A model generated the notes under the pieces. The model saw only the letters and a list, made by a program, of their open reading frames with translations, searched no databases and was not told the DNA's origin. Positions 8,759 to 22,479 of a stretch of DNA of 35,978 bases are shown piece by piece. A program made the translations under genes and the position numbers. Position 1 is the first letter of the stretch. The number at the start of each line of letters is the position of its first letter. Origin of the DNA: Verrucomicrobiota bacterium (lineage in GTDB: Bacteria; Verrucomicrobiota; Verrucomicrobiia; Verrucomicrobiales; Verrucomicrobiaceae); assembly GCA_963204975.1 (NCBI GenBank), contig CAUJJC010000139.1, positions 1 to 35,978 on the forward strand. Direction: 5' to 3'.

Positions 8759-8863
8759 CTAGCTCTTGTAACGCAAACGCTTCTTATGGCGGTTCGCGCG
8801 CATGCGCTTCTTCCGCTTGTGCTTGTTGATCTTGGTCTTTCTGCGCTTCTTGAGCGATCCCAT
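8759..8863 (-). CDS. 34-residue Arg/Lys-rich AURKAIP1/COX24 (mS38/bS22-like) protein
   Basis: This tiny gene encodes 34 residues, more than half Lys or Arg, beginning MGSLKKRRKTKINKHKRKKR and ending RANRHKKRLRYKS. The pattern KKRRKxKxxKHKxKKR...RxxRHKK is that of the AURKAIP1/COX24 C-terminal domain. In mitochondria this domain is ribosomal protein mS38, and a small bacterial relative (bS22) has been found on some ribosomes. A structural role on the small ribosomal subunit is therefore the likely function, by homology. It lies 25 bp downstream of hisG and 17 bp upstream of the TPR gene on the same strand. Reading is supported by a GGAG at suitable spacing, unusual in this window. Free-standing short basic peptides are easily missed by gene finders. 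Confidence 0.85.
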   Translation of the reverse strand: MGSLKKRRKTKINKHKRKKRMRANRHKKRLRYKS

Positions 8864-8872
8864 GTGTCTGGT

Positions 8873-8876
8873 CTCC
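8873..8876 (-). promoter_or_regulatory. Shine-Dalgarno GGAG of the 34-residue basic protein
   Basis: On the minus strand GGAG sits 9 nt before the ATG, within the hisG-to-basic-protein gap. It is the only well-placed Shine-Dalgarno core I found among the start sites in this window. A 4-base match could still be chance. Confidence 0.5.
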
Positions 8877-8888
8877 GTTGTTTAGATG

Positions 8889-9773
8889 TCAGTGGACAAT
8901 TTTATTGAGGGGGTATTCCACGATGCCCTCGGCGCCTAGCGACTTGAGCTTCGGGATGATTTCCCGAACCACCGCCTCGCCTATCACCGTCTCCACGGCC
9001 ACCCATTCCTGGCTGGCTAGGGAAGCGATCGTTGGCGAGCGTTCCGAGGGTAGGCAGTCCACTACTGCCTGCAACTGCTTTTGAGGAACGTTCATCTTCA
9101 GGCCCACTTTGTCGCGGGCCTCCAGCGCACCTCTCAGCAGAAGGGTCAACCGCTCCATCTTCTCCCTTTTCCAGGGATCAGCGGCGGCAGCGGGGCTGGC
9201 CACGAACTGCGGGTAGGACTCCATCAGAGTGTCCACGATCCGCAGTTTGTTCGCACGCAGCGATGAGCCGGTCTCTGTGATGTCCACGATGGCATCCACG
9301 AGTTCCGGCACCTTCGCTTCGGTGGCTCCCCAGCTAAATTCGACTTCGGCCTGCACCCCGTGCTTGGCCAGATACTTTTGAGTCATCGACACGGCTTCCG
9401 TGGCGATGCGCTTGCCCTGTAGGTCCTTCACGGACTTGATGGGCGATTCCTCAGGCACCACCAGCACCCAACGCGTGGGCTTGGAGGTGGCCTTGGAATA
9501 GCGCAGATCCGTGATCACTTCCACGGTCGCACCATTCTCCACGATCCAGTCCCGCCCCGTAATGCCACAGTCCAGGAATCCATGGTCCACGTAGCGGCCA
9601 ATCTCCTGCGCACGCAGCAGGCGGAGTTCCAGTTCATCGTCGTCCACCGTCGGACGGTAGGACCGGGAGGACACCACGATGTTGTAGCCAGCCCTCTTGA
9701 ACAACTCCAACGTCGGCTCCTGCAGGCTGCCGTTGGGCAGTCCGAGGCGGAGAGTTGGGGAGGTGGCTGACAT
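8889..9773 (-). CDS. hisG: ATP phosphoribosyltransferase, long (regulated) form
   Basis: HisG catalyses the first step of histidine biosynthesis, joining ATP and PRPP in the cytoplasm. The 294-residue length matches the long form, which carries a C-terminal histidine-binding ACT-like domain and does not need HisZ. Visible features are the N-terminal [14 protein letters not shown], the [10 protein letters not shown] and ITDLRYSK segments of the catalytic lobes, and the family motif [19 protein letters not shown] with the PRPP-binding region; the regulatory domain begins after about residue 210 ([15 protein letters not shown]). No other his gene is nearby, so the pathway is scattered or continues elsewhere. 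It appears to head a minus-strand unit with the 34-residue basic protein and the TPR gene. ATG start; no Shine-Dalgarno. Confidence 0.95.
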   Translation of the reverse strand: MSATSPTLRLGLPNGSLQEPTLELFKRAGYNIVVSSRSYRPTVDDDELELRLLRAQEIGRYVDHGFLDCGITGRDWIVENGATVEVITDLRYSKATSKPTRWVLVVPEESPIKSVKDLQGKRIATEAVSMTQKYLAKHGVQAEVEFSWGATEAKVPELVDAIVDITETGSSLRANKLRIVDTLMESYPQFVASPAAAADPWKREKMERLTLLLRGALEARDKVGLKMNVPQKQLQAVVDCLPSERSPTIASLASQEWVAVETVIGEAVVREIIPKLKSLGAEGIVEYPLNKIVH

Positions 9774-9946
9774 GGTTCTAAAGGCGGCTGAAAAGGGGCG
9801 GCGATGTTACGCGGACATTGTGAATTGGCGAGGGCTTTTTTCCTTTCTCGCATCGGAGGCATGACAAGGACGGTTCCGCCTTGCTGTGAACAGCCCTTGC
9901 CGGTGATCCGATCCTGTTTGCCAGGCGGCCCTGGTGAGTGGCTTGC

Positions 9947-11396
9947 TCACGCGATTAGCTTCTCAATCACCTTGCCACCGAACTGCGAGAGCTGCTTGAA
10001 GCGTCCGCCGTGGTAGAAGGACAGCTTGTTGTCATCGAGCCCGAGCATTCGCAGCAGCGTGATGTGAAAGTCGCGGACGTGATGCACTTCCTCGACGGCT
10101 TCCATGCCGACCTCGTCGGTCAAACCGATGGTGTGGCCCGCGTTGCAGCCGCCACCGGCCATCCAGATGGTCATCGCTTTCGGATTGTGATCGCGGCCAT
10201 ACTGAGTGCCGCCGCGCACGCCGTTGTCAGGCGTGCGACCAAACTCTCCGCACCACACGATGAGCGTGCTCTCGAGTAGCCCTCGTTGCTTCAAGTCCTT
10301 GATCAGTGCCGCGATCGGTTGGTCCACGCCACGCACGCGGTTGCCATGCGCGCGCTCGATGTAGTCGTGGCTGTCCCAGGTGCCGTTGTAGAGCTGCACG
10401 AAGCGCACGCCTTTCTCCACGAGCTTGCGCGCCAGCAGGCACTTGCGACCAAAGGCATCCGTCGCGTCGCTGCCGATGCCATACATCGCCTTGGTCTTCT
10501 CATCTTCCTTCGAGAGGTCGAGCACCTCGGGCACCTGCACCTGCATGCGGAAGGCCAGCTCGTAGCTGTCCATGCGCGCCTGCAGTTCCTCGTGCCACGG
10601 ATGATCGGCAGCGTGCTTTTGATTCAGCTTCGCGATCAAGTCGAGGTTCGCGCGCTGATGCTCGCGCGTGATGCCTTCGGGTGGATTGATGTCGAGAATG
10701 GGTGAGCCCTTGGCGCGCAGTGGTGTGCCTTGGTAGTGCGCCGGCAGGTAGCCATTGCTCCAGTTCGCCGCACCGCCTTGTGGGTAGCTGATTTCCGGCA
10801 GCACGATGAAGCCGGGCAGGTCCTGGTTGAGCGTGCCGAGACCATAGTTCACCCAGGCTCCGATGCCGGGATCGCCGCCGAAGCGATTGCCGCAGTTCAT
10901 CTGATACATCGCCGTTGGATGATTCACGCTATCGACTTGGCAGCCGCGGAAGAAACACAAGTCATCTGCCACACCCGCGAGATGCGACCAGTTCTCTGCC
11001 ATGTCCGCGCCGGACTTGTCGGCCTTGATGAACTTGAACGGACTGCGCACGTAGTAGCGCTTGCCGCTTTCCATGGCCGACTTTTGCTTCCCTTCGCGAG
11101 TGAACTCCTTCAGGTGAAGCTTATTGAGCATCGGCTTCGGATCGAAGGTGTCCACATGCGAGGGGCCGCCTTCCATCATCAGGAAGATCACGTTCTTCGC
11201 CTTCGCGTTCGGGAAGTGCCCTTGCTTCGGCGCGAGCGGGCTTGAAGATTTGAGATCTGAGATCTGAGATTTAATATTCTCCTCAGCCATCAAAGCGCTG
11301 AACGCCACACTGCCGAGACTGGCACCGAGGCCATAGACAAAGTCACGCCGCGTCGGCGCATGGAGCGCGCGCGAGCCTGCGCAGGGGAAGGGATGG

Positions 11397-11407
<11 letters not shown>
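9947..11407 (-). CDS. DUF1501 family protein, Tat-exported
   Basis: The 486-residue protein begins with a twin-arginine signal (TRRDFVYGLGASLGSVAF, RR at about 20-21). The mature part has DUF1501 hallmarks: VIFLMMEGGPSHVDTFDPKP, GNRFGGDPGIGAWVNYGLG, LVEKGVRFVQLYNGTWDSHD, and WCGEFGRTPDN. The fold is related to the alkaline phosphatase/sulfatase superfamily, and members almost always sit next to DUF1549/DUF1553 cytochrome-like proteins, as here; no reaction is established. The ATG at 11407 overlaps the upstream gene's stop by 11 bp and is chosen over a longer frame to 11566, which encodes an implausible Ser/Arg-rich leader. Between signal and catalytic domain a heptanucleotide repeat encodes KSQISDLKS. 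It is last in the operon, and no convincing terminator follows. Confidence 0.9.
11243..11270. repeat. Heptanucleotide tandem repeat inside the DUF1501 gene
   Basis: Four consecutive 7-nt units (TGAAGAT, TTGAGAT, CTGAGAT, CTGAGAT on the + strand) lie in the linker-coding part of the DUF1501 gene, translated as part of NIKSQISDLKSSS. A period of 7 is unrelated to codon phase, so it is a DNA-level repeat tolerated in a non-critical linker. Confidence 0.8.
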
Positions 11408-14237
<2,830 letters not shown>

Positions 14238-14276
14238 GCCTGGATAACGCGGCAGACGAGCCCGCATTTCGTCGAG

Positions 14277-15344
14277 CTACTTGGTCCGCGTCTGAAACTC
14301 GCGGCGATGCTTTTGCGAGGGCACCTCGACCACGTAGGTCTTCGCGTCGGCGGCGACAGCACAATGGATGTGATGCGCGGCGCACTGGTCGGCTAGGTCG
14401 CCGTGATTGGCGATCAAGGTTTTGTCACTCGTGTTCTCGTGATCGTCGCGCACGTTCTCATGCACCTGATACATCGCCTGGATGGTCGGCGTGGACTTCA
14501 GGGCATCCAATGCCGTCTTGCTGGTGCCTTTGCGCGGGCCGTTGTTCATTACGGAGACCGTGGGCTTCAGCGAATGAATGAGCACGGGGTTGTTGCTCAC
14601 GTCGAGGCCGTGGTGATTGACTTGATACAGGTCGATCTCGCCCGCGAGGTTCACGGGAGTGGCCAGCTTCTCCTCGGCATTCCAGGTCAAATCGCCACCA
14701 TCGAAGAAGCGAAAGTCGCCGAACTGCAGCAGCATCACCACGCTGTTCGCGTTGTCGGAAGGGTCGGCTGCCTTGGCGGGCACGGTGCCGGTCAGCGGAT
14801 TACGTTCAGCGTTCGCTGGTGCGGTGATGAACTTCTGATTCGCACCCAGGCAGCGCAGCGAGAGCGCGGGGCCGCTGCCGGACTCGAGGTCAATGCTGCT
14901 GCCTGCGGCGATGACGTTGCGCTTCTCCACCTTCGCATCGCGATAGGGTCGGCTCATCAAGGTCCAGCGCATGTCCTTGCCTTTGCCATCGGGGCTGTCG
15001 TCGGGGATGCCTTTGTCGTGAAGCGTGCCGATGGGCATCAACTCAGCGAGTTCAGCCAGACCACCGAAGTGATCGACGTGGAAGTGCGTGATGATGACAT
15101 GGTCGATGCGCTTCAGGCCTGCGGCCTCAGTCGCAAGCTTGTGGATGCGTTTGGCATCACGACCTCCGGGATTGCCCGTGTCAATCAGCACCGATTCACC
15201 AGCGGGCGTCACGATGAGTGTCGCGCCGCCTCCTTCCACGTCGATCCAGAAGAGGTCGAGCTTGCCATCGCTCGGGCTCGCCAGCGTGACTGACGCTGAG
15301 ATGAATACGGCAGTCAAAGCAGTAACGAGCGAGCGCATGGGCAT
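14277..15344 (-). CDS. Secreted ComEC-like metallo-beta-lactamase-fold hydrolase
   Basis: The 355-residue protein has a signal peptide ([18 protein letters not shown]) and a metallo-beta-lactamase fold. The metal motif [10 protein letters not shown] (HxHxDH) lies near residue 86-95, with later ligands in FFDGGDLTW and [10 protein letters not shown], a pattern close to the hydrolase domain of ComEC and its stand-alone relatives. Members hydrolyse phosphodiester or ester bonds, but the substrate is unknown here. It is sandwiched between the two DUF1549/DUF1553 genes, 4 bp after the giant gene's stop and 39 bp before the next, so it is almost certainly co-expressed and acts outside the cytoplasm with them. 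A start two codons later is equally possible. Confidence 0.87.
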   Translation of the reverse strand: MPMRSLVTALTAVFISASVTLASPSDGKLDLFWIDVEGGGATLIVTPAGESVLIDTGNPGGRDAKRIHKLATEAAGLKRIDHVIITHFHVDHFGGLAELAELMPIGTLHDKGIPDDSPDGKGKDMRWTLMSRPYRDAKVEKRNVIAAGSSIDLESGSGPALSLRCLGANQKFITAPANAERNPLTGTVPAKAADPSDNANSVVMLLQFGDFRFFDGGDLTWNAEEKLATPVNLAGEIDLYQVNHHGLDVSNNPVLIHSLKPTVSVMNNGPRKGTSKTALDALKSTPTIQAMYQVHENVRDDHENTSDKTLIANHGDLADQCAAHHIHCAVAADAKTYVVEVPSQKHRREFQTRTK

Positions 15345-15348
15345 GAGG

Positions 15349-18300
15349 CTAGTGGTTGAACAAGAACGCCGGTGAATTGATCAGCGCCCAGGCAAGGTCC
15401 TGCGCGGCGGTGAGGCGCTGGTTGCCGAGCTGCGACTGGCTGAGCTGCGCATCGCGGCGGAGCTGAACGAGTTTCGGCTCGATGGTGATGGGTTTCTCGG
15501 CGTTGGCGACCTTCTGTTCGAGAGCGACGAGCTTTTCATCGACGGGCAGCGGCTTCTTCGCGGCAGCGAGGATGCGCTTCTGGCCTTGGTAGTCCTTGTA
15601 TTGAGTGAGAAAGTGCTCACGCAGCGCGGCGGTCTGTTCCTTGGTGCGCTTCATCGCTGGTGTCTTCAAAGCGTCAGCGATTTCCTTGGTGGTGCCGAAG
15701 CGCACCATCGGGTTCGTGGTCGCGTAGAGGCGGAACTTGCCGAGGTTGTATTTCCCGTTCTGGAAGCTCTGGCTCAGCGTGAAGGTGAGGGTCGTGCCGC
15801 CATCGAAGCCGACGGCTTCTTGCGCTTCGAAGATCGCTTCGTGGCGATAGCCGGTCTCAGGCGAGAGCGCCCAGCCGCGGTCGCGGTTGCCGACCTTGAG
15901 TGCCTCGGCGACTTCGAAGTTCTTCTGTGAGAAGTCAGCGCGCGGACGCACAAGCGTGACTTGGCCTTCCTTCTTCTTGCCCTTGGCGCGCTTCGCATCG
16001 GCGGGATTGGCCTGCACGGTGAACTGGGTGAGCACGAAGTTGCCATCAGGAGCTAGTCCAGGGCCATTGCTCGGCAGACGATCATCAGGCAGCGCTTCGA
16101 TCTTGAAGGCAGTGATGCCGGTGAGGTTGGTCTTCACGTTGATGACGTAGTTGCCAGGCACCTGACGGCCATCGGCATACGGCGTGGCAAGGAGCGAGCC
16201 ATCGGGCTGCTGCTCCAGCTTCTCGATGCCGTTGACCTTGTTGTTGAGCATGGTCAAAGGCACCCACTCCGTGCTGAGGTCCACGCGGTCTTCCCACGCG
16301 GTCTGGAACGGCGCAGCCGCATCGGCCACGCTCTTCACAGTGGCTTCGGCTTTCTTGATCGCAGCATCGCGGGCGGCATTGGCCTTGGCGACTTCGGGGG
16401 CTTTGGCGGCCTTGTAGTCGGTGAGTTCCTTCTTCGATGTGGCGATGGCGGCAACGCGGGCAGCCTCGGCCTTGGCGATGATGGGCTTCTGCTCGGCTTC
16501 CTTCGCAGCCAGTTCGGCGGCGAGTGATTTGTTCTCGCCGTCCATGCTCTTCATCGACTCCAGCGCGGCATCGATTTCCTTGGGCGTAGCGGGACGATTG
16601 AGGACTCGCATGAAGATCTCATCGACCAGCTTGCGGTCGTCTTTGATCTCGGTCGCGAGCTTCGCGATGGCGTTCTTCGGATTGCTGATCGCGTCGCCGA
16701 CGGTGGGGCCGGACATCAGTGCCATCACGGGGCCGAGGTTCACATCATTGCTGCGCTCGCATTCGCACACGCTCTCGCGCACCGGGCGACCGAAGTTGCC
16801 GAGGAAACCATCGGCCAGTTTCACCTGGGCATCGGCAAGCTGGGCAGCGCGTGTGCCAGCGGGCACGCCGGGGATGTTCAACGTGGAGCCAGTGACAGCA
16901 TGAACGGAGTCAAAGAGCACCTCGGCTGGCAGACGACGCGCCTTGGCGTGCGAGTAGTTGGTCTTGTCGTCTTCATTCCACTTGTTAGTGCTGAGCGCGA
17001 GCTGGTAGGTGCGGCTCTGGCAGATCGTGCGCATGAGGCTGCGGACGTTGAAGCCGCTCTGCACGAATTCGCTCGTGAGGTAGTTGAGCAACTCGGGATT
17101 GGTCGGCGGATTGCCAGCGCGGATGTCGTCGAGTGGCTCAATGACGCCGGTGCCAGTGAGGTAGCCCCAGATGCGGTTCGCGTAGCTGAGCGCGAAGTAG
17201 TCGTTCTGCGGCGAGGTGAGCCAGGCGGCGAATTGCTCGCGGCGTGTCTTGGCCGCAGGCGATTTGAGTTCCTGTTTGTAGGGGAAGGTGGCGGGCGCGA
17301 CTTGATTCGTGCGCAGGTGAATCATGTCGCCGTCCTTCTTGTCGTTCACCAGTTCGTAGAGTGGCTTCGCACCTTCGACAGCCGTGCCACCGATGGTCTT
17401 GCCAGCGCTCGCGGGATCGCCTTTCAGCTCGGTCTGGGAGAAGAAGGCGGCGGTTTGGTAATACTGATCCTGCGTCCAGCGCTCGAAGGGATGGTCATGG
17501 CACTTGTTGCAGTTGAAGCGTGTGGCCAGCCACAGGTGCGTGGTGTTTTCCATGATCGCATCGGCATCGCGCAACGTCTTGAAGTAGCTCGCGGCGGGGT
17601 TGTCCTTGTTCGATCCCGTCGCGGTCATGATGCGGTAGGCGAAGCGATCATAAGGCGTGTTGTTCTTCACCTGATCGCGAATCCACGCACGCAGCGCGGT
17701 TGCGCCTTCGGTGCCGAGGAACTTCGAGTTCACCTGGAGCATGTCGGACCACTTGTTGGACCAGTGATCGACGAACGAATCGCTGCCGATGAGCTTGTCG
17801 ATGAGGGCGTTGCGCTTGGTGCGAGTCTCCGTCTTGTCAGCGAGGAAGGCGCGCACGTCTTCCACGGTCGGAGGCAGTCCGGTGAGGTCGATGGTGAGGC
17901 GGCGGATGAAGGTGGCGTCATCGCACACCCCGCTCGGTTCGATCTTCATGCGCTGCCACTTCGCGGCGACGAACTCGTCGATCTTGTTCCACTTCTCAGG
18001 CTCCTTCCAGATGAAGCCCGTGCGGTCGCCCATCACGGTCACGGTGGTCGCCGCGTAGTTGCCTTCGTAGCGCGCGAGCACCGGAGCCTCGCCACGGCGA
18101 ACCGTGGTGCCGAGGCCCTTCTTGTCAGTCTCCAGCACCTCGGTGTTGCCGCTCTCGAGGAAGGCTTCCGCCGTCACATCACGGGTGTAGCCATCGGCGT
18201 AGTAGGCGATGACGCGAAGCTGCTGACGTGCGCCGACTTTCTCAATGACGGGGTTCTTGGGCGAGACCTCGATGCGAGTTACTTTCGGAGTGCTCGTGTC

Positions 18301-20478
18301 CAGCTTGGCCCCGTTGCGAATCCATGCCTTGAGCGTCTCGTAGTAAAGCTCGCCGGGCACCGTGAGCTGGCCGCCTTCGTGAGGCACGGCACCGCTGGCC
18401 TTGAGCAGCAGCAGCGAGTGCTCAGGGGACGCGATGTTCGCGCGACGGCTGCTGAGTTCATCGGTGAAAGCGAGCACGTCATAGATCGGATCGTAGCCGC
18501 GCAGGCTGAGCTTGAAGCCGTTCTTGCCGTCCTTCGAGCCGTGGCAGGTGCCCTGGTTGCAACCGAGCTTCGACAAGATCGGCATCACATCGCGCACGTA
18601 GTTCGGATGGAAGACGGCATTCATGCCGCTGACTTCCACGGGCACGTTCGCGGACTTGCCATTGAAGGCGATCTGCACGCTGGCCTTGCCGTCCTTCTCT
18701 GGGCGGACCATGCCGCGCTTGTCGAGGTTCGCGATGTCGCCTTTGAGTTCCAGCTTGGCCATGCGAGTGACATCGGCGCGGCTGCCGTCCGTCATCGTCG
18801 CGGTGATGAGGAGTTGAGCATACTCGGTGGCATTGCCGATCTTCACTGAGGCTGGCTGAACGTCGAGGGAGGCGACGACCGCGCCCTTGGGCAGCTCTTC
18901 GATGAAGTCATCCTTCTTTGCCTCGATGCGCACCGTGTCGTCCACGATCACATCGCTGGCAGCGAGTTCTTCCTTCTTCACCAGCGGCACGCTGACGAAT
19001 TCCTTGGTAATCTTGCCCGTGGCGGAGTCGATGAGGCGGAGCTTTCCATCCGCACCTGCGCTGGCGACAGTCTTGCCATCAGGGCTGAAGCTGACGGCAT
19101 AGACGCCGCTGCCAGGGATGGCGGTGCTCGTGAGCAGCTTCACGTCCTTGGTCACCCAGTCATCGAGTTCCTTGCCTTTGCCGTTCACGGTCTCGACGAT
19201 CTTCTTCACGTCGGCGGGCATGGTGCTGTCGTAGTCGGAGGCGAAGACGCTCACGGTGCCAGCGAAGTCGTGGCTGGAACCGCAAGCGATGCGTTTGCCA
19301 TCCGGGGAGAAATCGACGCCGAAGATGCGGCCCTGCATCGCGGGGAACTTGCGGATCAGGTTCGCGTTGTCGCCGATCACGCGCTTCGTCTGGCGCTCCA
19401 TGCGATAGATCGCAGGCACGCCGTCGGCACCGCCGATGAGGACTTCATTGCGCTGCGGATGACGAGCCAGCGTATGCACGCCGCCCTTGAGCGCGCCCGG
19501 CGTGATGGAGGTAATGTTGTCGATGAAGCGCTGCGTGCTGACCTCGGTGAGCTTCACCGCCATATCGCGACCGCAGGAGACGACGTGCTTGCCTTCCAGG
19601 CCCCACACGGTGTCGAGCACCCAGTCGCTGTGCGCGCCAAGGAAGAGCACCTGCTTGCCGGTCGAAGCATCGACCGCGCGCATCGTGTTGTCCGCGCAGC
19701 CGAAGGCGATGAACTTGCCATCGGGCGACCAGCTCGCGCCGTAGAGCGTGTCGAACGTGGCGGGCACGGAGAGTTCGAGCTTCTTCTTTTCCAGGTCCCA
19801 AATCTGCAGCTCGCCCATGCGTGCGGGGCTGCCACCCGCGATGGCGAGCTTCTTGCCATCAGGTGAGAAGGCGACCTCGTTCACGCGCTCGGAGAGACCC
19901 ACCAGACGCGCCGCGATCCCGCTGCCATCGGCCTTGTGAATGATCGCTTCGTGATAGCCCGCGACCGCGATGAGCTTGCCATCGGGTGAGTAGTCGATGC
20001 TGGTGATCAGCGGCGCGGTCACATAAACCGGCGGCTTCTCCATGCTGTATTCCTGCTTCGCGCTCGCAGGTGTGTCATCCTTCGCACCCTCGGCGATCCA
20101 GCGCTTCACCAGGGCGATCTGCGATTCGTGCAAAGGATCCGCCTTCTGCGGCATCTCGGCTTTGCCCTTCGCATCGTGCGTGATGAGCTTCAGCAGGTTC
20201 GACGCCTCCGGCTTGCCAGCGACGACGGCGACATCTTCCTCACCACCCTTCAGCAAGGCCGCGAAGTCCGTCATGATGTAATCGCCCTTGGCTTTCGCGG
20301 GCTGATGGCAGCCATGGCACTGGGCCTGGAAGATCGGGCGAATCTGCTTGTAGAAACTGACCGGCGCGTTCGGGTCGATGACTTCGGCCTTTTTGGGAGG
20401 GGCGGCGAAGGTGACGCTGGCGAGTGCCAAAGGCAGGCAAAGGCCGAGGCGTGAGAGCGCGTGGAACGTTGATTTCAT
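15349..20478 (-). CDS. Giant secreted multidomain PSCyt1/WD40/Ig-like/DUF1549/DUF1553 protein
   Basis: This 1709-residue protein opens with a signal peptide ([15 protein letters not shown]). In order it shows a cytochrome-like domain with CHGCH near 52-56; a WD40 beta-propeller at about 156-490 with repeated FSPDGK blades; an Ig-like domain at about 525-615; a second cytochrome-like motif C-x4-CH ([12 protein letters not shown]) near 640; another Ig-like domain at about 735-815; DUF1549 at about 835-1050 with [12 protein letters not shown] near 991; and DUF1553 from about 1075. An Ala/Lys-rich coiled coil (about 1350-1415) and a beta-rich module (about 1420-1580) precede the last DUF1553 piece ([18 protein letters not shown]). 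ATG 20478 is preferred because the upstream 32 residues do not resemble a signal. It is first in the operon. A role in extracellular redox or carbohydrate processing is inference only. Confidence 0.9.
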   Translation of the reverse strand: MKSTFHALSRLGLCLPLALASVTFAAPPKKAEVIDPNAPVSFYKQIRPIFQAQCHGCHQPAKAKGDYIMTDFAALLKGGEEDVAVVAGKPEASNLLKLITHDAKGKAEMPQKADPLHESQIALVKRWIAEGAKDDTPASAKQEYSMEKPPVYVTAPLITSIDYSPDGKLIAVAGYHEAIIHKADGSGIAARLVGLSERVNEVAFSPDGKKLAIAGGSPARMGELQIWDLEKKKLELSVPATFDTLYGASWSPDGKFIAFGCADNTMRAVDASTGKQVLFLGAHSDWVLDTVWGLEGKHVVSCGRDMAVKLTEVSTQRFIDNITSITPGALKGGVHTLARHPQRNEVLIGGADGVPAIYRMERQTKRVIGDNANLIRKFPAMQGRIFGVDFSPDGKRIACGSSHDFAGTVSVFASDYDSTMPADVKKIVETVNGKGKELDDWVTKDVKLLTSTAIPGSGVYAVSFSPDGKTVASAGADGKLRLIDSATGKITKEFVSVPLVKKEELAASDVIVDDTVRIEAKKDDFIEELPKGAVVASLDVQPASVKIGNATEYAQLLITATMTDGSRADVTRMAKLELKGDIANLDKRGMVRPEKDGKASVQIAFNGKSANVPVEVSGMNAVFHPNYVRDVMPILSKLGCNQGTCHGSKDGKNGFKLSLRGYDPIYDVLAFTDELSSRRANIASPEHSLLLLKASGAVPHEGGQLTVPGELYYETLKAWIRNGAKLDTSTPKVTRIEVSPKNPVIEKVGARQQLRVIAYYADGYTRDVTAEAFLESGNTEVLETDKKGLGTTVRRGEAPVLARYEGNYAATTVTVMGDRTGFIWKEPEKWNKIDEFVAAKWQRMKIEPSGVCDDATFIRRLTIDLTGLPPTVEDVRAFLADKTETRTKRNALIDKLIGSDSFVDHWSNKWSDMLQVNSKFLGTEGATALRAWIRDQVKNNTPYDRFAYRIMTATGSNKDNPAASYFKTLRDADAIMENTTHLWLATRFNCNKCHDHPFERWTQDQYYQTAAFFSQTELKGDPASAGKTIGGTAVEGAKPLYELVNDKKDGDMIHLRTNQVAPATFPYKQELKSPAAKTRREQFAAWLTSPQNDYFALSYANRIWGYLTGTGVIEPLDDIRAGNPPTNPELLNYLTSEFVQSGFNVRSLMRTICQSRTYQLALSTNKWNEDDKTNYSHAKARRLPAEVLFDSVHAVTGSTLNIPGVPAGTRAAQLADAQVKLADGFLGNFGRPVRESVCECERSNDVNLGPVMALMSGPTVGDAISNPKNAIAKLATEIKDDRKLVDEIFMRVLNRPATPKEIDAALESMKSMDGENKSLAAELAAKEAEQKPIIAKAEAARVAAIATSKKELTDYKAAKAPEVAKANAARDAAIKKAEATVKSVADAAAPFQTAWEDRVDLSTEWVPLTMLNNKVNGIEKLEQQPDGSLLATPYADGRQVPGNYVINVKTNLTGITAFKIEALPDDRLPSNGPGLAPDGNFVLTQFTVQANPADAKRAKGKKKEGQVTLVRPRADFSQKNFEVAEALKVGNRDRGWALSPETGYRHEAIFEAQEAVGFDGGTTLTFTLSQSFQNGKYNLGKFRLYATTNPMVRFGTTKEIADALKTPAMKRTKEQTAALREHFLTQYKDYQGQKRILAAAKKPLPVDEKLVALEQKVANAEKPITIEPKLVQLRRDAQLSQSQLGNQRLTAAQDLAWALINSPAFLFNH

Positions 20479-20601
20479 GGGGAACGGACGAGTTTGGGGG
20501 TCGAACAGCAGCATCGGTTCACCATCTGACAAAACAGGGCGCAACGATGCCGGGCGGCTATTACGCCGAGGCATGACAGGATGTTTCCCCTGCCTTCGCG
20601 G

Positions 20602-21171
20602 CTAGGACAACAGCAGTTCCAGTCCCTCGTAGAACTCGGCGACGGGAATCTCGCACTCGATGCTGGCGAGGCGGAGGGTGCTGTCGCCTCCGAGGAACTC
20701 GAGGTTCCAACTGCCGTTTGCTTCGCGCGAGTAGTGCTCGGCGTAGCGACGATTAGGCGAGATGAGGACGTAGTCGATGAGTTCCGGGTTCTCGCGGTAG
20801 AAGGCGAACTTCTCCACGCGGTCGTAGTTCTCAGTGGACTCGGAGAGCACCTCAATAATGACGCGCGGATTGGTGATGGCGTCGGTCATCTCGTCGTCAC
20901 GACGAACGGGCGGGCACACGACCGAGACATCGGGGTAGAACGTCTTGCCGCCTGCTTTGACTTTGAGGTCGCTGGAGAAGGGTTTGCAGGGTTTACCCTT
21001 CAAACGCTCGTGGAGGATGCTGGCGATGTTGGTCAGCATCATCGCATGCTCAGGCGTGCCGCCGGCCATCGCGGTGACGACGCCCTCATGATACTCGTGC
21101 TTGATGCCGGTGCGGGCTTCGAGCGCGAGGTATTCGGGGATGGTGTAGAACTGGGCGGCTGGCTGTCCCAT
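20602..21171 (-). CDS. Uma2 (DUF820) family restriction-endonuclease-fold protein
   Basis: The product has 189 residues from the ATG at 21171. It shows the Uma2 layout: N-terminal YTIPEYLALEAR, GIKHEYHEGVVTAMAGGTPEHA, KTFYPDVSVVC with the nuclease-core Asp, PRVIIEVLSESTENYDRVEK with the core Glu, FYRENPELIDYVLISPNRR, and a C-terminal GLELLLS. The fold is that of PD-(D/E)xK nucleases; the family is abundant in cyanobacteria and PVC bacteria and its function is unknown. A longer frame to 21207 is possible but its extra residues are not conserved-looking. It lies 45 bp downstream of dnaJ on the same strand and could be read through from the chaperone genes; nothing suggests a functional link. 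Confidence 0.88.
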   Translation of the reverse strand: MGQPAAQFYTIPEYLALEARTGIKHEYHEGVVTAMAGGTPEHAMMLTNIASILHERLKGKPCKPFSSDLKVKAGGKTFYPDVSVVCPPVRRDDEMTDAITNPRVIIEVLSESTENYDRVEKFAFYRENPELIDYVLISPNRRYAEHYSREANGSWNLEFLGGDSTLRLASIECEIPVAEFYEGLELLLS

Positions 21172-21216
21172 GGGCGGGAGTTTCGCTGATCGTGCGTCGC
21201 CGTGCAAGCCTGCGGA

Positions 21217-22377
21217 TCAACTGAAGAACTTCTTCGCCTTGGCGAAGAAGCTCTCGTGCAGCGGCGAGTTGTTCTCGCCGAGGGCCTTGGCGAACTCGGT
21301 GAGCTTCTCGCGTTGCTCGGTGGTGAGCTTGTTGGGAACGGCGATCTGGACGTGGACGTAGAGGTCGCCGAACTGATCGCGACCGAGCACTTTCATGCCT
21401 TTGCCGCGAAGGCGGAAGGTGGTGGCGTTCTGGGTGCCGCCCGGGATCTTGACCGTGGCCTTGCCGACGAGCGTGGGAACTTCGAGTTCGCCGCCGAGGG
21501 CTGCGGTGGCGAAGGAGATCGGCATGTCGCAGTGCAGGTCGTGGCTGTCGCGCTCGAAGACATCGTGCGGACGCAGATGGATGAGCACATACAGGTCGCC
21601 AGCGGGGCCACCTTTCATGCCGAGGTCACCGTTGCCAGTGCTGCGGAGTTGCGTGCCTTCCTCGATGCCCGCAGGCACCTTGAGACGGATGCGATGGCGT
21701 TCCTTCTGGCGACCTGTGCCACGGCAGGACTTACACGGATCGGCCACGGTTTCGCCCGCGCCGTCGCAGTCCGGGCAGGTCTGCTGAATCTGGAAGAAGC
21801 CACGAGAGCTGATTACCTGACCCACGCCGCCGCAGGTGCGGCACTGCTTCTTGCCTGCGCCACTGGCGGAGCCGCTGCCGGTGCAGGTCTTGCAGGGAGC
21901 GAGCCGCTCGATCTCGATGTCTTTCTCGACGCCTGCGGCTGCTTCTTCGAGCGTGAGTTCCAAAGGATAGCGCAGGTCGCTGCCGCGCTGGGGGCCGCTC
22001 GCGGACTTGCGACGACCGCCGCCTCCGCCACCACCGAAGAACTGCTCGAAGATGCCACCACCGCCGCCGCCACCACCACCGAAGACTTCGCGGAAGATGT
22101 CGAACGGATCGTGGAAACCACCGCCGCCACCAGCACCGGGCATGCCGCCCTGGAAGGCCGCGTGGCCGTAGCGGTCATACGCAGCGCGCTTGTCGGCGTC
22201 GTTGAGGATGTCGTAGGCTTCGCCGACTTCCTTGAACTTGTCCTCCGCCGTCTTATCGCCCGGGTTCTTGTCCGGGTGATACTGCACCGCGAGCTTGCGG
22301 TAGGCTTTCTTGAGTTCTTCGGGAGTCACGGTCTTGGGGACGCCGAGGACCTCGTAGTAATCGCGTTTGGCAGCCAT
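21217..22377 (-). CDS. dnaJ: Chaperone protein DnaJ
   Basis: This 386-residue type I Hsp40 stimulates DnaK ATPase and delivers unfolded clients. All four parts are present: a J-domain ([13 protein letters not shown]... with the catalytic HPD in [10 protein letters not shown] near residue 33); a Gly/Phe region with long Gly runs ([17 protein letters not shown]) at about 85-125; a zinc domain with four CxxCxGxG-type pairs ([30 protein letters not shown] region CKSCRGTG); and the C-terminal substrate-binding sandwich. It lies 102 bp downstream of grpE, which it probably follows in the same transcript. dnaK is not in the window. The G/F region encodes two polyglycine tracts that make the DNA locally low in complexity. 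Confidence 0.97.
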   Translation of the reverse strand: MAAKRDYYEVLGVPKTVTPEELKKAYRKLAVQYHPDKNPGDKTAEDKFKEVGEAYDILNDADKRAAYDRYGHAAFQGGMPGAGGGGGFHDPFDIFREVFGGGGGGGGGIFEQFFGGGGGGGRRKSASGPQRGSDLRYPLELTLEEAAAGVEKDIEIERLAPCKTCTGSGSASGAGKKQCRTCGGVGQVISSRGFFQIQQTCPDCDGAGETVADPCKSCRGTGRQKERHRIRLKVPAGIEEGTQLRSTGNGDLGMKGGPAGDLYVLIHLRPHDVFERDSHDLHCDMPISFATAALGGELEVPTLVGKATVKIPGGTQNATTFRLRGKGMKVLGRDQFGDLYVHVQIAVPNKLTTEQREKLTEFAKALGENNSPLHESFFAKAKKFFS

Positions 22378-22479
22378 GGTGGGGGTGAGTGGAGAGTCTT
22401 GAGTTGAGGATTGTGAGCCGGGAGGAAGAAGGAATAACGACCGACCGGGGAGCGAGGGCTATTTTCTATCGCTCAACGC

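Noticed and set aside
9921..9950. Small hairpins after the DUF1501 stop as operon terminator
   Set aside because: Stems are only 5 bp and lack a U-run.
16900..18849. 649-residue open frame on the + strand
   Set aside because: It is antisense to the DUF1549/DUF1553 gene, shows no family motifs, and is rich in His/Arg/Val as expected of the complement of a GC-rich gene.
22020..22130. Short repetitive tract resembling a tandem repeat or CRISPR-like array
   Set aside because: It is the polyglycine codon tract of the DnaJ Gly/Phe region, not a spacer array.
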